From Vibrio lentus (GTDB lineage Bacteria; Pseudomonadota; Gammaproteobacteria; Enterobacterales; Vibrionaceae): 43,967 nucleotides of DNA. Below are positions 17,118 through 25,852 of the stretch, piece after piece; position 1 is the stretch's first letter, and each line of letters starts with the position of its first letter. The translations under genes were made by a program, and so were the position numbers. The stretch is taken from assembly GCF_002875945.1 (NCBI RefSeq), contig NZ_MCZK01000041.1:1-43967 (forward strand), given 5' to 3'. The notes below the pieces were generated by a model. The model had not been told where the DNA came from. It did no database searches and saw nothing but the letters and a program-made list of their open reading frames with translations.

Positions 17118-18128
17118 TCAAAGTAGATAGTGGTCCGCCAACAAAGCGACAAACAAAATCATAAGATGATAAATGGAGAACTTGAATGTCTTCATCGCCA
17201 TGTTGGGCTCATCACGATATTTTAGAACCCATGCGTGATAGACAAACCCACCGTTTAGCACCAAAGACGCGCTCAGGTATATCCAACTACTCATCCCAAC
17301 TAATACTGGAAGCACACATACGATGCTTAACAGCAAGGTATAGAGCAGAATCGATGTTTTGGTGTAGGCAATACCATGAGTCACAGGCAACATCGGAATA
17401 TTCACCTTAGCGTATTCATCACGACGATGAATCGCCAATGCCCAGAAGTGCGGAGGCGTCCAGATAAAGATGATCATCACCAACAACCAAGCATTTGAGT
17501 GCAGTTCATTGGTCACCGCCGTCCAGCCCAATAACGGAGGCATTGCACCTGCGATCCCTGCAATCACGATGTTTTGCGGCGTAGCCCGCTTTAAGTACAT
17601 GGTATAAATCACCGCATACCCTAATAAGCTCGCAAAGGTTAGCCAAGCGGTCAGTTGATTAACCCATACCACTAATGTCACAAAGCCAAGCAAACCGATG
17701 CCCGCAGCAAACGCGAACACTCGTACACTACTGAGCTCACCCGATGGTAAAGGACGTCGATTGGTACGAGACATCTGTCCATCGATCTTCTTGTCGATCA
17801 GATGGTTGAACGCAGCCGCTGAGCCCGCCATTAATCCTATTCCGATCATTCCAAACAGAGTTTGCTGTAAAGGTAATCCGTTAGGCACCGCCAAACACAT
17901 CCCAACCAGTGCGGTCAGCAGCATCAAAGCCACGACCTTAGGTTTAGTCAGCGTTAAATAGACCTTCCAAGTGGCTTTGCTTTTCGAGACCAGCTCATTT
18001 TTTAGAGCACTTTCTCCGTTGGTTGCTATCTCTTGTCTGGCAGCTATCTCTTGGCTAGCAACTACCTCCTGGCCTGAAGCTGCACCTTGAAGCACCACTC
18101 CATGTTGTGTTGATGTTCTAGTGACCAT
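17118..18128 (-). CDS. cyoE: Protoheme IX farnesyltransferase (heme O synthase)
   Basis: A 336-residue multi-spanning UbiA-family prenyltransferase that farnesylates heme b to heme o, feeding the heme A synthase encoded upstream. [19 protein letters not shown] begins the membrane part near residue 47. [23 protein letters not shown] is the first prenyl-diphosphate-binding motif (NxxxDxxxDxxxxRT) and [14 protein letters not shown] lies in the second conserved loop. The first 45 residues form a hydrophilic extension with an imperfect hexapeptide repeat (QEIA), longer than usual. I chose the ATG at 18128 because AAGGAGGT lies about 5 bases upstream; it overlaps the end of the heme A synthase gene by 11 bases. 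No canonical SCO gene follows it. Confidence 0.93.
   Translation of the reverse strand: MVTRTSTQHGVVLQGAASGQEVVASQEIAARQEIATNGESALKNELVSKSKATWKVYLTLTKPKVVALMLLTALVGMCLAVPNGLPLQQTLFGMIGIGLMAGSAAAFNHLIDKKIDGQMSRTNRRPLPSGELSSVRVFAFAAGIGLLGFVTLVVWVNQLTAWLTFASLLGYAVIYTMYLKRATPQNIVIAGIAGAMPPLLGWTAVTNELHSNAWLLVMIIFIWTPPHFWALAIHRRDEYAKVNIPMLPVTHGIAYTKTSILLYTLLLSIVCVLPVLVGMSSWIYLSASLVLNGGFVYHAWVLKYRDEPNMAMKTFKFSIYHLMILFVALLADHYLL
18025..18078 (-). repeat. 18-bp in-frame tandem repeat within cyoE
   Basis: Three units: 18025-18042, 18043-18060 and 18061-18078. The first two differ at only two or three positions; the third is more diverged. Read in the gene they give hexapeptides around [12 protein letters not shown] and GQEVVA in the N-terminal extension. 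A whole number of codons per unit means length changes keep the frame. Confidence 0.8.
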
Positions 18129-19173
18129 GATTACCTCCTTGTAATACATCGTTCTTCATCAAGTACTCACTCGGTTGACGTTGCCAAACCACAAAGTTTG
18201 TAACAACCATGGTGACAAGTAACAGAGCGGCCACCAAGTTATGCAAAACGGCTACCGAGATCGGTAGGTGAAACCATACATTGCTGATCCCCAAACTGAC
18301 CTGTGCAAACAACACTATCACCAAAGTGAGAGCCAGCTTTTTTTGCGGTCCTTTTTCAAGCTTCCAAAGCTGATAAACAATCATCAACACCGTAAGTGTT
18401 GCAGCGATAGCTCCGAACCGGTGCATGACATGTATGGTTAATCTCGCAGGATATTCCAACACACCAAACTCATAGTTATCATGGCCGTGTTGAGCAAAAT
18501 CGAAAGCGTTCTTGAAATCTAAATAGCTTGTCCAGTTCCCTTCGCAGATCGGTAATTGGGTACACACCAAAGCGGCATAATTAGACGATGTCCATCCACC
18601 AAGTAATATCTGACCAACTACAACGATTAATCCAAACAATGCCCAAGCTTTAAGAGATGAATGAGAAATAGACTCACTAAAGTGATGTTGGACATTAGAC
18701 AGACGACAATAGAGTAAACAGAGCAGAGAAAGCAGCGTGAACCCGCCCATAAGGTGTGCCATCACCACAACAGGCATCAGCTTTAGAGTAACCGTCCACA
18801 TACCTAACAGGGCCTGAAAAATCACAGTGGCAGAAATAAGCAGAGGAAGTCCAACAGAGGTGATGTTCTTTTTGATGCACCAAGCGACAACAACGAAGAT
18901 AAGTACCCCGAGCGAGCCAGCAAAGTAGCGATGTATCATCTCTATCCATGCTTTGTCTACTTCGAGAGATCGTTCTGGGAATTGGAGATTAGCTTCACTG
19001 ATTGCTGTGGCATTGGATGGTACGGCCAGATTGCCATAACATCCTGGCCAATCAGGACAGCCAAGACCAGAATCCGACAAACGAGTATAAGCGCCAAGCA
19101 CAATAACGGTGAGTGTCAGTAAAACAGTCAGCCTCATGATTACCATGAGTAATTTGGGCGCCCCATTTTGCAT
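18118..19173 (-). CDS. ctaA: Heme A synthase (COX15/CtaA)
   Basis: A 351-residue protein with eight hydrophobic segments, which oxidises heme o to heme a for the oxidase. Markers are [22 protein letters not shown] (about residues 20-41), the conserved first loop with two cysteines, [12 protein letters not shown] with a heme-binding His, MAHLMGGF, and [10 protein letters not shown] and [10 protein letters not shown] in the second half. It overlaps the start of cyoE by 11 bases. GGGAG precedes the ATG. An eight-base tandem repeat lies about 60 bp upstream, between this gene and the SCO-like gene. Confidence 0.94.
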   Translation of the reverse strand: MQNGAPKLLMVIMRLTVLLTLTVIVLGAYTRLSDSGLGCPDWPGCYGNLAVPSNATAISEANLQFPERSLEVDKAWIEMIHRYFAGSLGVLIFVVVAWCIKKNITSVGLPLLISATVIFQALLGMWTVTLKLMPVVVMAHLMGGFTLLSLLCLLYCRLSNVQHHFSESISHSSLKAWALFGLIVVVGQILLGGWTSSNYAALVCTQLPICEGNWTSYLDFKNAFDFAQHGHDNYEFGVLEYPARLTIHVMHRFGAIAATLTVLMIVYQLWKLEKGPQKKLALTLVIVLFAQVSLGISNVWFHLPISVAVLHNLVAALLLVTMVVTNFVVWQRQPSEYLMKNDVLQGGNHGH

Positions 19174-19233
19174 CGCTTATCTCCCTATCTCGAATCACTG
19201 ACAACGAATCATCACACCTTCGCTAATCCAATA

Positions 19234-19276
19234 TTTGTCTATTTGTCTATTTGTCTATTTGTCTATTTGTCTATTT
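19234..19276. repeat. Octanucleotide tandem repeat (TTTGTCTA, five copies)
   Basis: Five perfect copies of TTTGTCTA run from 19234 to 19273 and a partial TTT follows. The tract is in the 121-bp gap between the SCO-like gene and the heme A synthase gene, about 61 bp upstream of the latter's ATG. Such a tract can vary in copy number by slipped-strand mispairing. Confidence 0.95.
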
Positions 19277-19294
19277 GGTCAGCATTACCACTGA

Positions 19295-19894
19295 TTAACC
19301 CACACGCGATAATTTGAGTAATTTCCTTAGGTCGTGGATCATACCTTTAGATTGGCTAACTAACTGAGACGGTTCAGAAACGCTCTTATACTCCATAACA
19401 AGCTGGCCTAGTGGATCGATAATCACAATCGATGCAGGAGCAAATTCGCCTCTCAGTTGATCTCCACCAGCGAGAAACTCTAAATCAGGCTTGTTAATGG
19501 TTCCCTTCAGAGAAACTCCCTCAGCCACAAAAACCACAGCAGTGACTCGCTCTTTGTTCTTGCCCAAAGCCAAGTAACTTTGATTAAGATAATGTAGTTG
19601 TTGTTCACACAAGCTTTCGCACTCTGTCGGAGCGATATATCCGACCAACCAACCTTCTTCTGCCACAGGCAACGTGATACCAAAATCTTGTAATGTCACT
19701 CTTGGTTCAACGAGTTCTCCGGAATTGGTAACACCTGCTGTGTACCAATGCTGATCGAGCACAGTTTTAGCAATAATTGCGGGCAAAGCAAAAATCAGAA
19801 TCAGCCCAATCAACATCAGGCGACCTTTCGAACGACGCTTCTGCAATAACCGCGTTTCTTCTTCTGTTTTGCTTAAAGCTTGAGGTTTATCCAT
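19295..19894 (-). CDS. Membrane-anchored SCO/thioredoxin-like protein of the oxidase cluster
   Basis: A 199-residue protein: a basic cytoplasmic N terminus, one membrane segment (about residues 26-43), then a periplasmic domain. GWLVGYIAPTECESLCEQQL (about 81-100) gives a CxxxC pair in the place where SCO proteins bind copper (CPxxC). The downstream ASIVIIDPLGQLVMEY strand matches the thioredoxin-like core. It lacks the full SCO consensus, so it may be a divergent copper chaperone or a redox partner. It occupies the slot held by a hypothetical gene in the Pseudomonas cox cluster. One base separates it from the surf1 stop, and AGGGGACT precedes the ATG. Function is inferred. Confidence 0.75.
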   Translation of the reverse strand: MDKPQALSKTEEETRLLQKRRSKGRLMLIGLILIFALPAIIAKTVLDQHWYTAGVTNSGELVEPRVTLQDFGITLPVAEEGWLVGYIAPTECESLCEQQLHYLNQSYLALGKNKERVTAVVFVAEGVSLKGTINKPDLEFLAGGDQLRGEFAPASIVIIDPLGQLVMEYKSVSEPSQLVSQSKGMIHDLRKLLKLSRVG

Positions 19895-19895
19895 G

Positions 19896-20702
19896 TTAGT
19901 CCCCTACCTTGAATGTCCCTTTCATATATCGATAACCAATTAACACCATCAAAAGCAGCAATACCCCTGCCATTACGAACCATTGAACTGAGTAACCAAA
20001 ATGCTTTTCAGATTTTATTGCCGTTGGCCGCCATAGAAACTCATAAGGCCATGAATCTAAGTTCTGCGGTTGAAAAACAAAGGGCATAACTTCTTGATTA
20101 CTGTATTGAGATAGCTCTTCGATATTAAGATTCTGAATGCGCTTAGGTGTCGTTTCCTCTAGACCCAATGTTTGACTCAGAGGGTTAATCGACCGTGTGT
20201 ACAAACGCCCAGACATCTTGGTTGGTAATACAATGTCGCCTAATTCCGGTAACTCTCTTCTGTCATTACTCGCTGCAACAAACCCAAGATCGATCAAAAT
20301 CCATTTATCTATGCCTTGCGACCGAACATTGCCTAGCATGTAAATCACATAACCGACGACACCTTGATTAATCTGATTATCTAACAAAAAGACTAAACCG
20401 CTTTGCGCTGTCAGAGTGACGTTGACCTTTTGCCCGTTCCAAATCTGACGGGTTAAGTCGACTGAAGTTTGTGTGTTACCCCGCTGCCAGTCGCTGATCA
20501 CTAACTCTAAATCCTTAGGCGATTGCTGAGATCTTTCTAACAATTGCTGTTCATATTGCAGTTTCTCGTTACCTCGGTCTAACTGCCAAAAACCCAACTT
20601 GATTAAAAGGCCGACTGAAACCACAGTTAAAATAGCCGCAACCCAAAAACCTTTACTGCGGAATTTTTTTTCATCATGAATCAAGCTGTTTGGAGTTAGC
20701 AC
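19896..20702 (-). CDS. surf1: SURF1 family cytochrome oxidase assembly protein
   Basis: About 268 residues. The SURF1 layout is clear: a first membrane helix (about 18-36) followed by KLGFWQLDRGNEK, the family signature GxWQxxR; a large periplasmic domain with NQGVVGYVIYM and LIDLGFVAA; and a second helix near the C terminus (SVQWFVMAGVLLLLMVLIGYR, where QW is conserved). The protein helps insert heme a into subunit I. The start is uncertain: there is no in-frame ATG near the expected N terminus, and I choose the GTG at 20702, which just avoids the divergent DUF2909 gene. A TTG at 20684 is possible, and the longer frame to 20816 would overlap DUF2909 by 113 bp. Confidence 0.88.
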   Translation of the reverse strand: MLTPNSLIHDEKKFRSKGFWVAAILTVVSVGLLIKLGFWQLDRGNEKLQYEQQLLERSQQSPKDLELVISDWQRGNTQTSVDLTRQIWNGQKVNVTLTAQSGLVFLLDNQINQGVVGYVIYMLGNVRSQGIDKWILIDLGFVAASNDRRELPELGDIVLPTKMSGRLYTRSINPLSQTLGLEETTPKRIQNLNIEELSQYSNQEVMPFVFQPQNLDSWPYEFLWRPTAIKSEKHFGYSVQWFVMAGVLLLLMVLIGYRYMKGTFKVGD

Positions 20703-20703
20703 T

Positions 20704-20934
20704 ATGATGTCATCAACCTTTGTCTTGTTATTTAAAGTGGTTCTCGTTGTTCTGTTACTGGTTATTGTTTTCAATCTAATGAAAGCGCTTATCCAAATCG
20801 CGTCAGGTAAGCACAATGGAAAGCGACTGAGTCACTTTTTGGGTCGCCGAGTCATGCTATCAGCCATTGTCGTATTGTTACTTCTGCTTGCTTTGGCTTC
20901 CGGGGTCATCACTCCTAACCCTCGCCCTTATTGA
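20704..20934 (+). CDS. DUF2909 family twin-transmembrane protein, antisense within the cox cluster
   Basis: A 76-residue membrane protein with two hydrophobic helices (about residues 5-28 and 49-68), joined by a short basic loop (GKHNGKRLSHFLGRR), ending in SGVITPNPRPY. This matches the DUF2909 pattern, a family that sits beside cytochrome oxidase genes but has no assigned role. It points right, against the leftward cox operon, filling most of the gap between coxC and surf1. Its ATG is two bases from the surf1 GTG. GGAG lies 8 bases before the ATG, which supports real translation. Oxidase assembly is a guess from context. Confidence 0.8.
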   Translation: MMSSTFVLLFKVVLVVLLLVIVFNLMKALIQIASGKHNGKRLSHFLGRRVMLSAIVVLLLLLALASGVITPNPRPY

Positions 20935-20974
20935 TTCAACTTGTGCTCAAGTCGATTACCAAATTCGGTGTCCG

Positions 20975-21859
20975 CTACAGCACGTACACAAACACGAACA
21001 AGCCTAACCAAACCACATCAACAAAATGCCAATACCAACTCCCTGCCTGAAACGCAAAATGGTCTTTAGGAGAAAAGTGGTCTTTAGCGACCCTCGCCAA
21101 TAGCACAATCAAAAATATGGTGCCTAAACACACATGTAGACCGTGGAACCCCGTCAGTAAGAAGAAGGTATTGCCATAAATCCCAGACTGGAGTGTTAGC
21201 CCCATCTCTTGATAGGCATGAACATACTCCTCCACTTGGAAGAACAGGAAGAACCCAGCCAGCACAATGGTGATTTCTAGCCAGACGATCAATGCCATGC
21301 GTTTATTTTGTTCGAGACTTAAATGCGCTAAATGAAGCGTCACTGAAGAGATCAACAGGATGATGGTATTTTTAAGCGGGATGCCTTGCCACGACATCGC
21401 CTCTGTTGTGCCGCCATCAGGTGCTGTTGTCAAAGGCCAAATAGATTGGAACATCGGCCACAACACCTCATGAGTCATCTCGTTGTTTCCTGCTCCACCA
21501 ATCCATGGGACAGAAATCATCCGAGCGTAGAAAAGCGCACCAAAGAAAGCGCCGAAGAACATGATTTCAGAGAAAATAAACCAGCTCATCCCCTGTCTAA
21601 AGGATCGAGATATTTGCTCAGAATAGAGCCCACTTAATGATTCTGTGATGACGTTGCTAAACCAACCTGCGAGCATATACAGCAGCACAGCAAAACCAAC
21701 GAACAGCACTACTTTCCCAAACACACCACCAGCAGAGTCGGTCTCCATGTGTTGCACCGTTAAGCCCGCGCCAACCGCGACGAGAAACAGAGCAATAGCC
21801 CCGACCAGAGGCCAGTGGCTTTGATGTGGAACGAAATAAACTTCCTTTTTAGAACTCAT
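20975..21859 (-). CDS. coxC: Cytochrome c oxidase subunit III
   Basis: A 294-residue seven-helix core subunit of the heme-copper oxidase. Recognisable positions: YFVPHQSHWPLVGA near the N terminus, FIFSEIMFFGAFFGALFYARM (about 93-113) with the conserved Glu, TGFHGLHVCLGTIFL (about 236-250), and the C-terminal AGSWYWHFVDVVWLGLF, which carries the HFVDxVWL signature. It follows cox11 by 38 bp on the same strand. AAGGAG lies 6 bases before the ATG. Downstream the operon is interrupted by the oppositely oriented DUF2909 gene. Confidence 0.97.
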   Translation of the reverse strand: MSSKKEVYFVPHQSHWPLVGAIALFLVAVGAGLTVQHMETDSAGGVFGKVVLFVGFAVLLYMLAGWFSNVITESLSGLYSEQISRSFRQGMSWFIFSEIMFFGAFFGALFYARMISVPWIGGAGNNEMTHEVLWPMFQSIWPLTTAPDGGTTEAMSWQGIPLKNTIILLISSVTLHLAHLSLEQNKRMALIVWLEITIVLAGFFLFFQVEEYVHAYQEMGLTLQSGIYGNTFFLLTGFHGLHVCLGTIFLIVLLARVAKDHFSPKDHFAFQAGSWYWHFVDVVWLGLFVFVYVL

Positions 21860-21897
21860 CGCTCAACTCCTTATGTTGATACTGGTTCTGTAAATCC

Positions 21898-22518
21898 CTA
21901 GTTACTTGCGAGTGTCTCAGCTTGAGCCTGACTCTTGTTCAAGCCAACATCACTTGTGATATTAAACAAGGTGTAAGAGAGAGTGAGCGTATGAATCGAT
22001 TCTGGGATCTCAGGCTCAATGTAGAAGATCAGCCCCATCTCAGCGCTCTTGTGTCCATCCAGAGGCTGCTGGTTAAAGCAGAAGCACTCCATTTTATTAA
22101 AATATGTCGCTCCATTTCCGGGAGACACCGATGGAACCGCTTGCCCAACTAACGAAAGACCCGATAAGTTTTTCGCAATGTAATTCGTTTGAACCACTTC
22201 CCCAGGGTGAACCTCTAACACTCGCGTTTCAGGCGCAAACTGCCATGGCATATCTGGCTTAATGTGCGACATGAACTCCACTCGAACCGTGCGAGAATAA
22301 TCAGGTTGCATTCCTTTAGGCTGAACCGCTGAAACAGTGTTGGTTTTCCCGTTGATCCCCAAGGCTTCACACATCACGTCATACAGAGGAACCAGAGCGA
22401 AACCAAAGCCAAACATACCAATCACACTCAGCACCAAGTAGCCCGTCAACGTCTTTGTCGAACGTTTGGGTGATGGCTGGTTATCGCTGTCTTGTTGGTG
22501 GTTTTTGTCATCGCTCAT
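21898..22518 (-). CDS. ctaG: Cytochrome c oxidase assembly protein Cox11 (CtaG)
   Basis: A 206-residue copper chaperone that delivers CuB to subunit I. A single membrane helix (about residues 27-47, LSVIGMFGFGFALVPLYDVMC) is followed by a periplasmic immunoglobulin-like domain. The copper-binding CFCF motif appears in KMECFCFNQQPL near residue 145, and FYIEPEIPE and LSYTLF mark the end of the domain. It lies between coxA (11 bp) and coxC (38 bp), the usual place. AAGGGGAAC precedes the ATG. Confidence 0.96.
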   Translation of the reverse strand: MSDDKNHQQDSDNQPSPKRSTKTLTGYLVLSVIGMFGFGFALVPLYDVMCEALGINGKTNTVSAVQPKGMQPDYSRTVRVEFMSHIKPDMPWQFAPETRVLEVHPGEVVQTNYIAKNLSGLSLVGQAVPSVSPGNGATYFNKMECFCFNQQPLDGHKSAEMGLIFYIEPEIPESIHTLTLSYTLFNITSDVGLNKSQAQAETLASN

Positions 22519-22529
22519 ACTCGTTCCCC

Positions 22530-24191
22530 TTAATCAATTTTAGGTGGATGAGTAAATGTGTGGTGAGGCGCTGGGCTTGGCACTGTCCACTCAAGGCCTT
22601 CCGCTCTGTCCCATGGTTTACTTGGTGCAGGCTCTCCACCTCTTACGCACTTGATAGCCAACCATAAGAAAATCAATTGCGACAAGCCAAAGGCGAAGCC
22701 ACCAATCGATACCACTTGGTTAACGTCAGCAAACTGAATCGCGTAGTCAGGGATTCTGCGAGGCATACCCGCTAAACCCAAAAAGTGCATAGGGAAGAAA
22801 AGTACATTGACCGATATGACTGATGTCCAGAAATGCCACAGGCTGAGTTTGTGGTCGTACATATGCCCCGTCCATTTCGGCAACCAATAATAAGCCGCAG
22901 CCATGATGGAGAACACAGCACCCGTCACCAACACATAGTGGAAATGAGCCACCACAAAATAAGTATCGTGGTATTGGAAATCAGCAGGCACGATGGCGAG
23001 CATAAGTCCCGATAGTCCACCAATCGTAAACAAGACAATAAAGGCGATAGCAAAAAGCATTGGAGTTTCGAACGTCAAAGCACCCCGCCACATCGTCGCC
23101 ACCCAGTTGAAGACTTTCACCCCAGTGGGCACCGCGATCAACATGGTGCAATACATGAAGAACAACTCTGCAAATACGGGCATTCCGGTGGTAAACATGT
23201 GGTGTGCCCAAACCAAGAACGACAACAACGCGATACTACAAGTCGCGTACACCATCGAGTGGTAGCCAAACAGACGCTTGCCACTGAAAGCCGGAATGAT
23301 CGCAGAGATGATACCGAACGAGGGCAAAATCATGATGTAAACTTCAGGGTGCCCGAAGAACCAAAATATGTGCTGGAACATCACCGGATCCCCGCCACCC
23401 GCAGCATCAAAGAAACTTGTCCCAAAGTACTTGTCGGTTAATACCATAGTGACCGCGCCCGCCAAAACGGGCATGACGGCGATAAGCAAGAAAGCCGTAA
23501 TCAACCAAGTCCACACGAACATAGGAAGCTTAAACCAAGTCATTCCCGGTGCTCGCATATTCACTATGGTAACGATTACGTTAATCGCCCCCATGATCGA
23601 GCTGATCCCCATAATATGAACGGAGAAAACAAACAGAGCCGTACTATCCGGACCGTAAGTTGTAGAAAGCGGTGCGTAGAATGTCCAACCAAAGTTCGGC
23701 CCACCACCTTCTGTAAACAAAGAACCAATTAAGATCAAAAACGCAAAAGGCAGGATCCAAAAACTGAGGTTGTTCATACGGGGTAACGCCATATCCGGCG
23801 CGCCAATCATCATCGGGATCATCCAGTTCGCCAAACCCGTAAATGCAGGCATCACGGCACCAAATACCATGATCAAACCGTGTACTGTGGTCATTTGGTT
23901 AAAAAAGTCTGGCTCAACAAGCTGTAGTCCCGGTTGAAATAGTTCAGCTCGGATCACCATCGCCATCGCGCCGCCCGTTAAGAACATCGCAAAGCTAAAC
24001 CAAAGGTAAAGGGTGCCTATATCTTTGTGATTGGTTGAGTACAACCAGCGAGCCCAACCTTTTGGTGCCGCGTGAGAGTCATGATCATCAGTGATGGTAT
24101 CGGTGTCACCTAAAACGCCTTCGCTTACATGACTCAACGTTTGCTCATCGGCGGGAGCCGATTTCACAGGTTTATCGATTGGTGAACTCAT
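22530..24191 (-). CDS. coxA: Cytochrome c oxidase subunit I
   Basis: A 553-residue catalytic subunit with twelve membrane helices. The low-spin heme a ligands are His104 ([10 protein letters not shown]) and His418. His416 in HFHYVL binds heme a3. CuB ligands are His281 in [14 protein letters not shown], cross-linkable to Tyr285, and His330-His331 in [11 protein letters not shown]. The Glu in GHPEV marks the A1 subfamily with a D channel. The start overlaps the coxB stop by four bases (ATGA), and TAAGGAG lies 7 bases upstream. It reduces O2 to water and pumps protons in the inner membrane. Confidence 0.98.
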   Translation of the reverse strand: MSSPIDKPVKSAPADEQTLSHVSEGVLGDTDTITDDHDSHAAPKGWARWLYSTNHKDIGTLYLWFSFAMFLTGGAMAMVIRAELFQPGLQLVEPDFFNQMTTVHGLIMVFGAVMPAFTGLANWMIPMMIGAPDMALPRMNNLSFWILPFAFLILIGSLFTEGGGPNFGWTFYAPLSTTYGPDSTALFVFSVHIMGISSIMGAINVIVTIVNMRAPGMTWFKLPMFVWTWLITAFLLIAVMPVLAGAVTMVLTDKYFGTSFFDAAGGGDPVMFQHIFWFFGHPEVYIMILPSFGIISAIIPAFSGKRLFGYHSMVYATCSIALLSFLVWAHHMFTTGMPVFAELFFMYCTMLIAVPTGVKVFNWVATMWRGALTFETPMLFAIAFIVLFTIGGLSGLMLAIVPADFQYHDTYFVVAHFHYVLVTGAVFSIMAAAYYWLPKWTGHMYDHKLSLWHFWTSVISVNVLFFPMHFLGLAGMPRRIPDYAIQFADVNQVVSIGGFAFGLSQLIFLWLAIKCVRGGEPAPSKPWDRAEGLEWTVPSPAPHHTFTHPPKID

Positions 24192-25390
24192 AACTGCTCC
24201 TTAGCATCACTTTGTGCTTCATCCGTTGAGCTTTCTGATCCGCCTGACTGTTTAACCTTGTAAGCGTTAATATCTGAAGCCTGAACAACATCACCAGTAT
24301 CATTACCCCAAGCGTTTCTTTGGTACGTCACAACCGCCGCAATCTCTTTCTCTGTTAACTGGTTATCGAATGCTTGCATCGCCGTGCCTCCACGACCATA
24401 GACGATGGTATCGATATGAACTCCAACATCACCCAACGCAACTGGGCTTCCTTTGATGGCAGGAAATGCCCCAGGGATACCTTCACCGTTCACCTGGTGA
24501 CAAACCGCGCATCGAGTTTTATAAACGTCTTCACCTAACACATTCAACTCGTCCAAAGAAAGTGACGCGTCTAATGCATCTTTCGCCGCTTGCTGTGCGG
24601 TTAATTGCAACTCTTTCTGCTCAGCTAACCATGAATCAAACTCTTGCTCTTCCATTGCATGTACCACTATCGGCATAAAACCGTGCGCCCGACCACACAA
24701 CTCCGCACACTGACCTCGGTATACACCCGGTTCATCTATTTTGGTCCACGCTTCATTAATGAATCCGGGAACCGTATCTTTCTTAACCGCAAACGCTGGC
24801 ACCCACCATGAGTGAATGACATCGTCTGATGTCATCAAGAAGCGAACTTTGCGATTAATCGGCAATACCAATGGCTTATCCACTTCAAGCAGGTAATGAG
24901 CACCTTTGGTCTCTATCCCTTCAATCTCTTTATCGCTGGTTGCAAGCAAGCTAAAGAACTCAACATCTTCACCAAAATAGCTGTAATGCCATTTCCATTG
25001 TGAGCCGGTAATTTTGATTGTTAGGTCTGATTGAGAGGTGTCTTCCATCGCTATTAAGGTTTTCGTTGCCGGAATAGCCATAGCGATAAGAATAATGATG
25101 GGGATGACGGTCCAAAGGATTTCTACTTTCGTACTTTCATGGAAATGGGCAGCAACCGCGCCCTTCGACTTTCGATGCCTAAGAATGGAATAGAACATAA
25201 CGCCAAATACAATGAACGCTATCGCGCAACAGATGTAGAAAATCAACATATGAAGTTCATACACCTGACCGCTTATATCTGTTACCCCACGCGTCATGTT
25301 GTATTCGCTACTTGCGTTAACTAAAGGGGAAACAAAAGCCATAACAAAACTATTCAACAGCCACGCTAGCCTGACCAGTAATCTCTTCAA
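24188..25390 (-). CDS. coxB: Cytochrome c oxidase subunit II with fused cytochrome c domain (caa3 type)
   Basis: A 400-residue subunit. A signal peptide or first helix is followed by two membrane helices (about 47-70 and 90-112). The CuA site is complete: His193 in VIHSWWVP, and Cys228, Glu230, Cys232, His236 and Met239 in [14 protein letters not shown]-terminal class I cytochrome c domain begins near residue 280, with Cys294-Cys297-His298 (CAVCH) and an AMQAF methionine as the likely sixth ligand. The fusion makes this a caa3-type oxidase. The first codon is TTG, supported by AAGGAG about 7 bases upstream and the signal peptide directly after it; the next ATG is inside the signal. This is the first gene of the operon. 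Confidence 0.96.
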   Translation of the reverse strand: MKRLLVRLAWLLNSFVMAFVSPLVNASSEYNMTRGVTDISGQVYELHMLIFYICCAIAFIVFGVMFYSILRHRKSKGAVAAHFHESTKVEILWTVIPIIILIAMAIPATKTLIAMEDTSQSDLTIKITGSQWKWHYSYFGEDVEFFSLLATSDKEIEGIETKGAHYLLEVDKPLVLPINRKVRFLMTSDDVIHSWWVPAFAVKKDTVPGFINEAWTKIDEPGVYRGQCAELCGRAHGFMPIVVHAMEEQEFDSWLAEQKELQLTAQQAAKDALDASLSLDELNVLGEDVYKTRCAVCHQVNGEGIPGAFPAIKGSPVALGDVGVHIDTIVYGRGGTAMQAFDNQLTEKEIAAVVTYQRNAWGNDTGDVVQASDINAYKVKQSGGSESSTDEAQSDAKEQL

Positions 25391-25434
25391 AAGATCTCTC
25401 CTTATCCATCCTGATTGGATACTTGCGACCTATA

Positions 25435-25456
25435 TGTCGTTGTTTATCTAACGACA
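25435..25456. promoter_or_regulatory. Inverted repeat upstream of coxB (TGTCGTT/AACGACA)
   Basis: Perfect 7-bp arms at 25435-25441 and 25450-25456 are separated by 8 bases, about 45-65 bp upstream of the coxB start. A further CGAC half-site at 25425-25428 pairs with the left GTCG at 6-base spacing. The position and three half-sites suit a promoter-proximal operator; the regulator is unknown. Confidence 0.5.
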
Positions 25457-25532
25457 CTCATTGTTAATCCGACTACACATGAAAGGCTGAATCCGAAACT
25501 ACACATCACGTAGCGTTTAACCTCAATTCGTC

Positions 25533-25559
25533 AGTTCGTATCAAAAAACTATACGAACT
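25533..25559. promoter_or_regulatory. 27-bp inverted repeat in the coxB / phospho-sugar mutase gap
   Basis: AGTTCGTAT at 25533-25541 and its exact reverse complement ATACGAACT at 25551-25559 flank a 9-base spacer. No T run follows on either strand, so it is not a terminator. It lies about 145 bp upstream of coxB and 294 bp upstream of the mutase. The rest of the 25391-25852 gap is AT-rich with no clear gene. Confidence 0.6.
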
Positions 25560-25852
25560 TATACGGTTCAAAAACGTTCAAGGTTTTAACCAAAGATTCA
25601 AATACGACGAAATTGTTAGTTTTTGTTATATTTATGTAAAAGGCTAGTTAGTGATATCCAATTGTTCAAGGTAAGTTTACTTACTAAACAGTCAATTATT
25701 TGAAGTCGCTTGACCTATAAGCCCTTCCTCTTTCCTTGCCGTTGGAATTTATTTTAAATTGAGTTTTACGATTGCCTTAATAGAAATAATAATCAATATC
25801 ACTTAAGTTAAATCAACAGTAAGTCATCCCGACATTAAAAGGTTTAGTGATT

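Noticed and set aside
20703..20816. Upstream extension of the surf1 reading frame
   Set aside because: These 38 codons overlap DUF2909, show no SURF1 similarity and lack a ribosome binding site, so I place the start at 20702.
25782..25800. Fur-box-like sequence upstream of the phospho-sugar mutase
   Set aside because: It matches about 14 of 19 consensus positions but the region is very AT-rich, so such matches arise easily, and a sugar mutase is not a typical iron-regulated gene.
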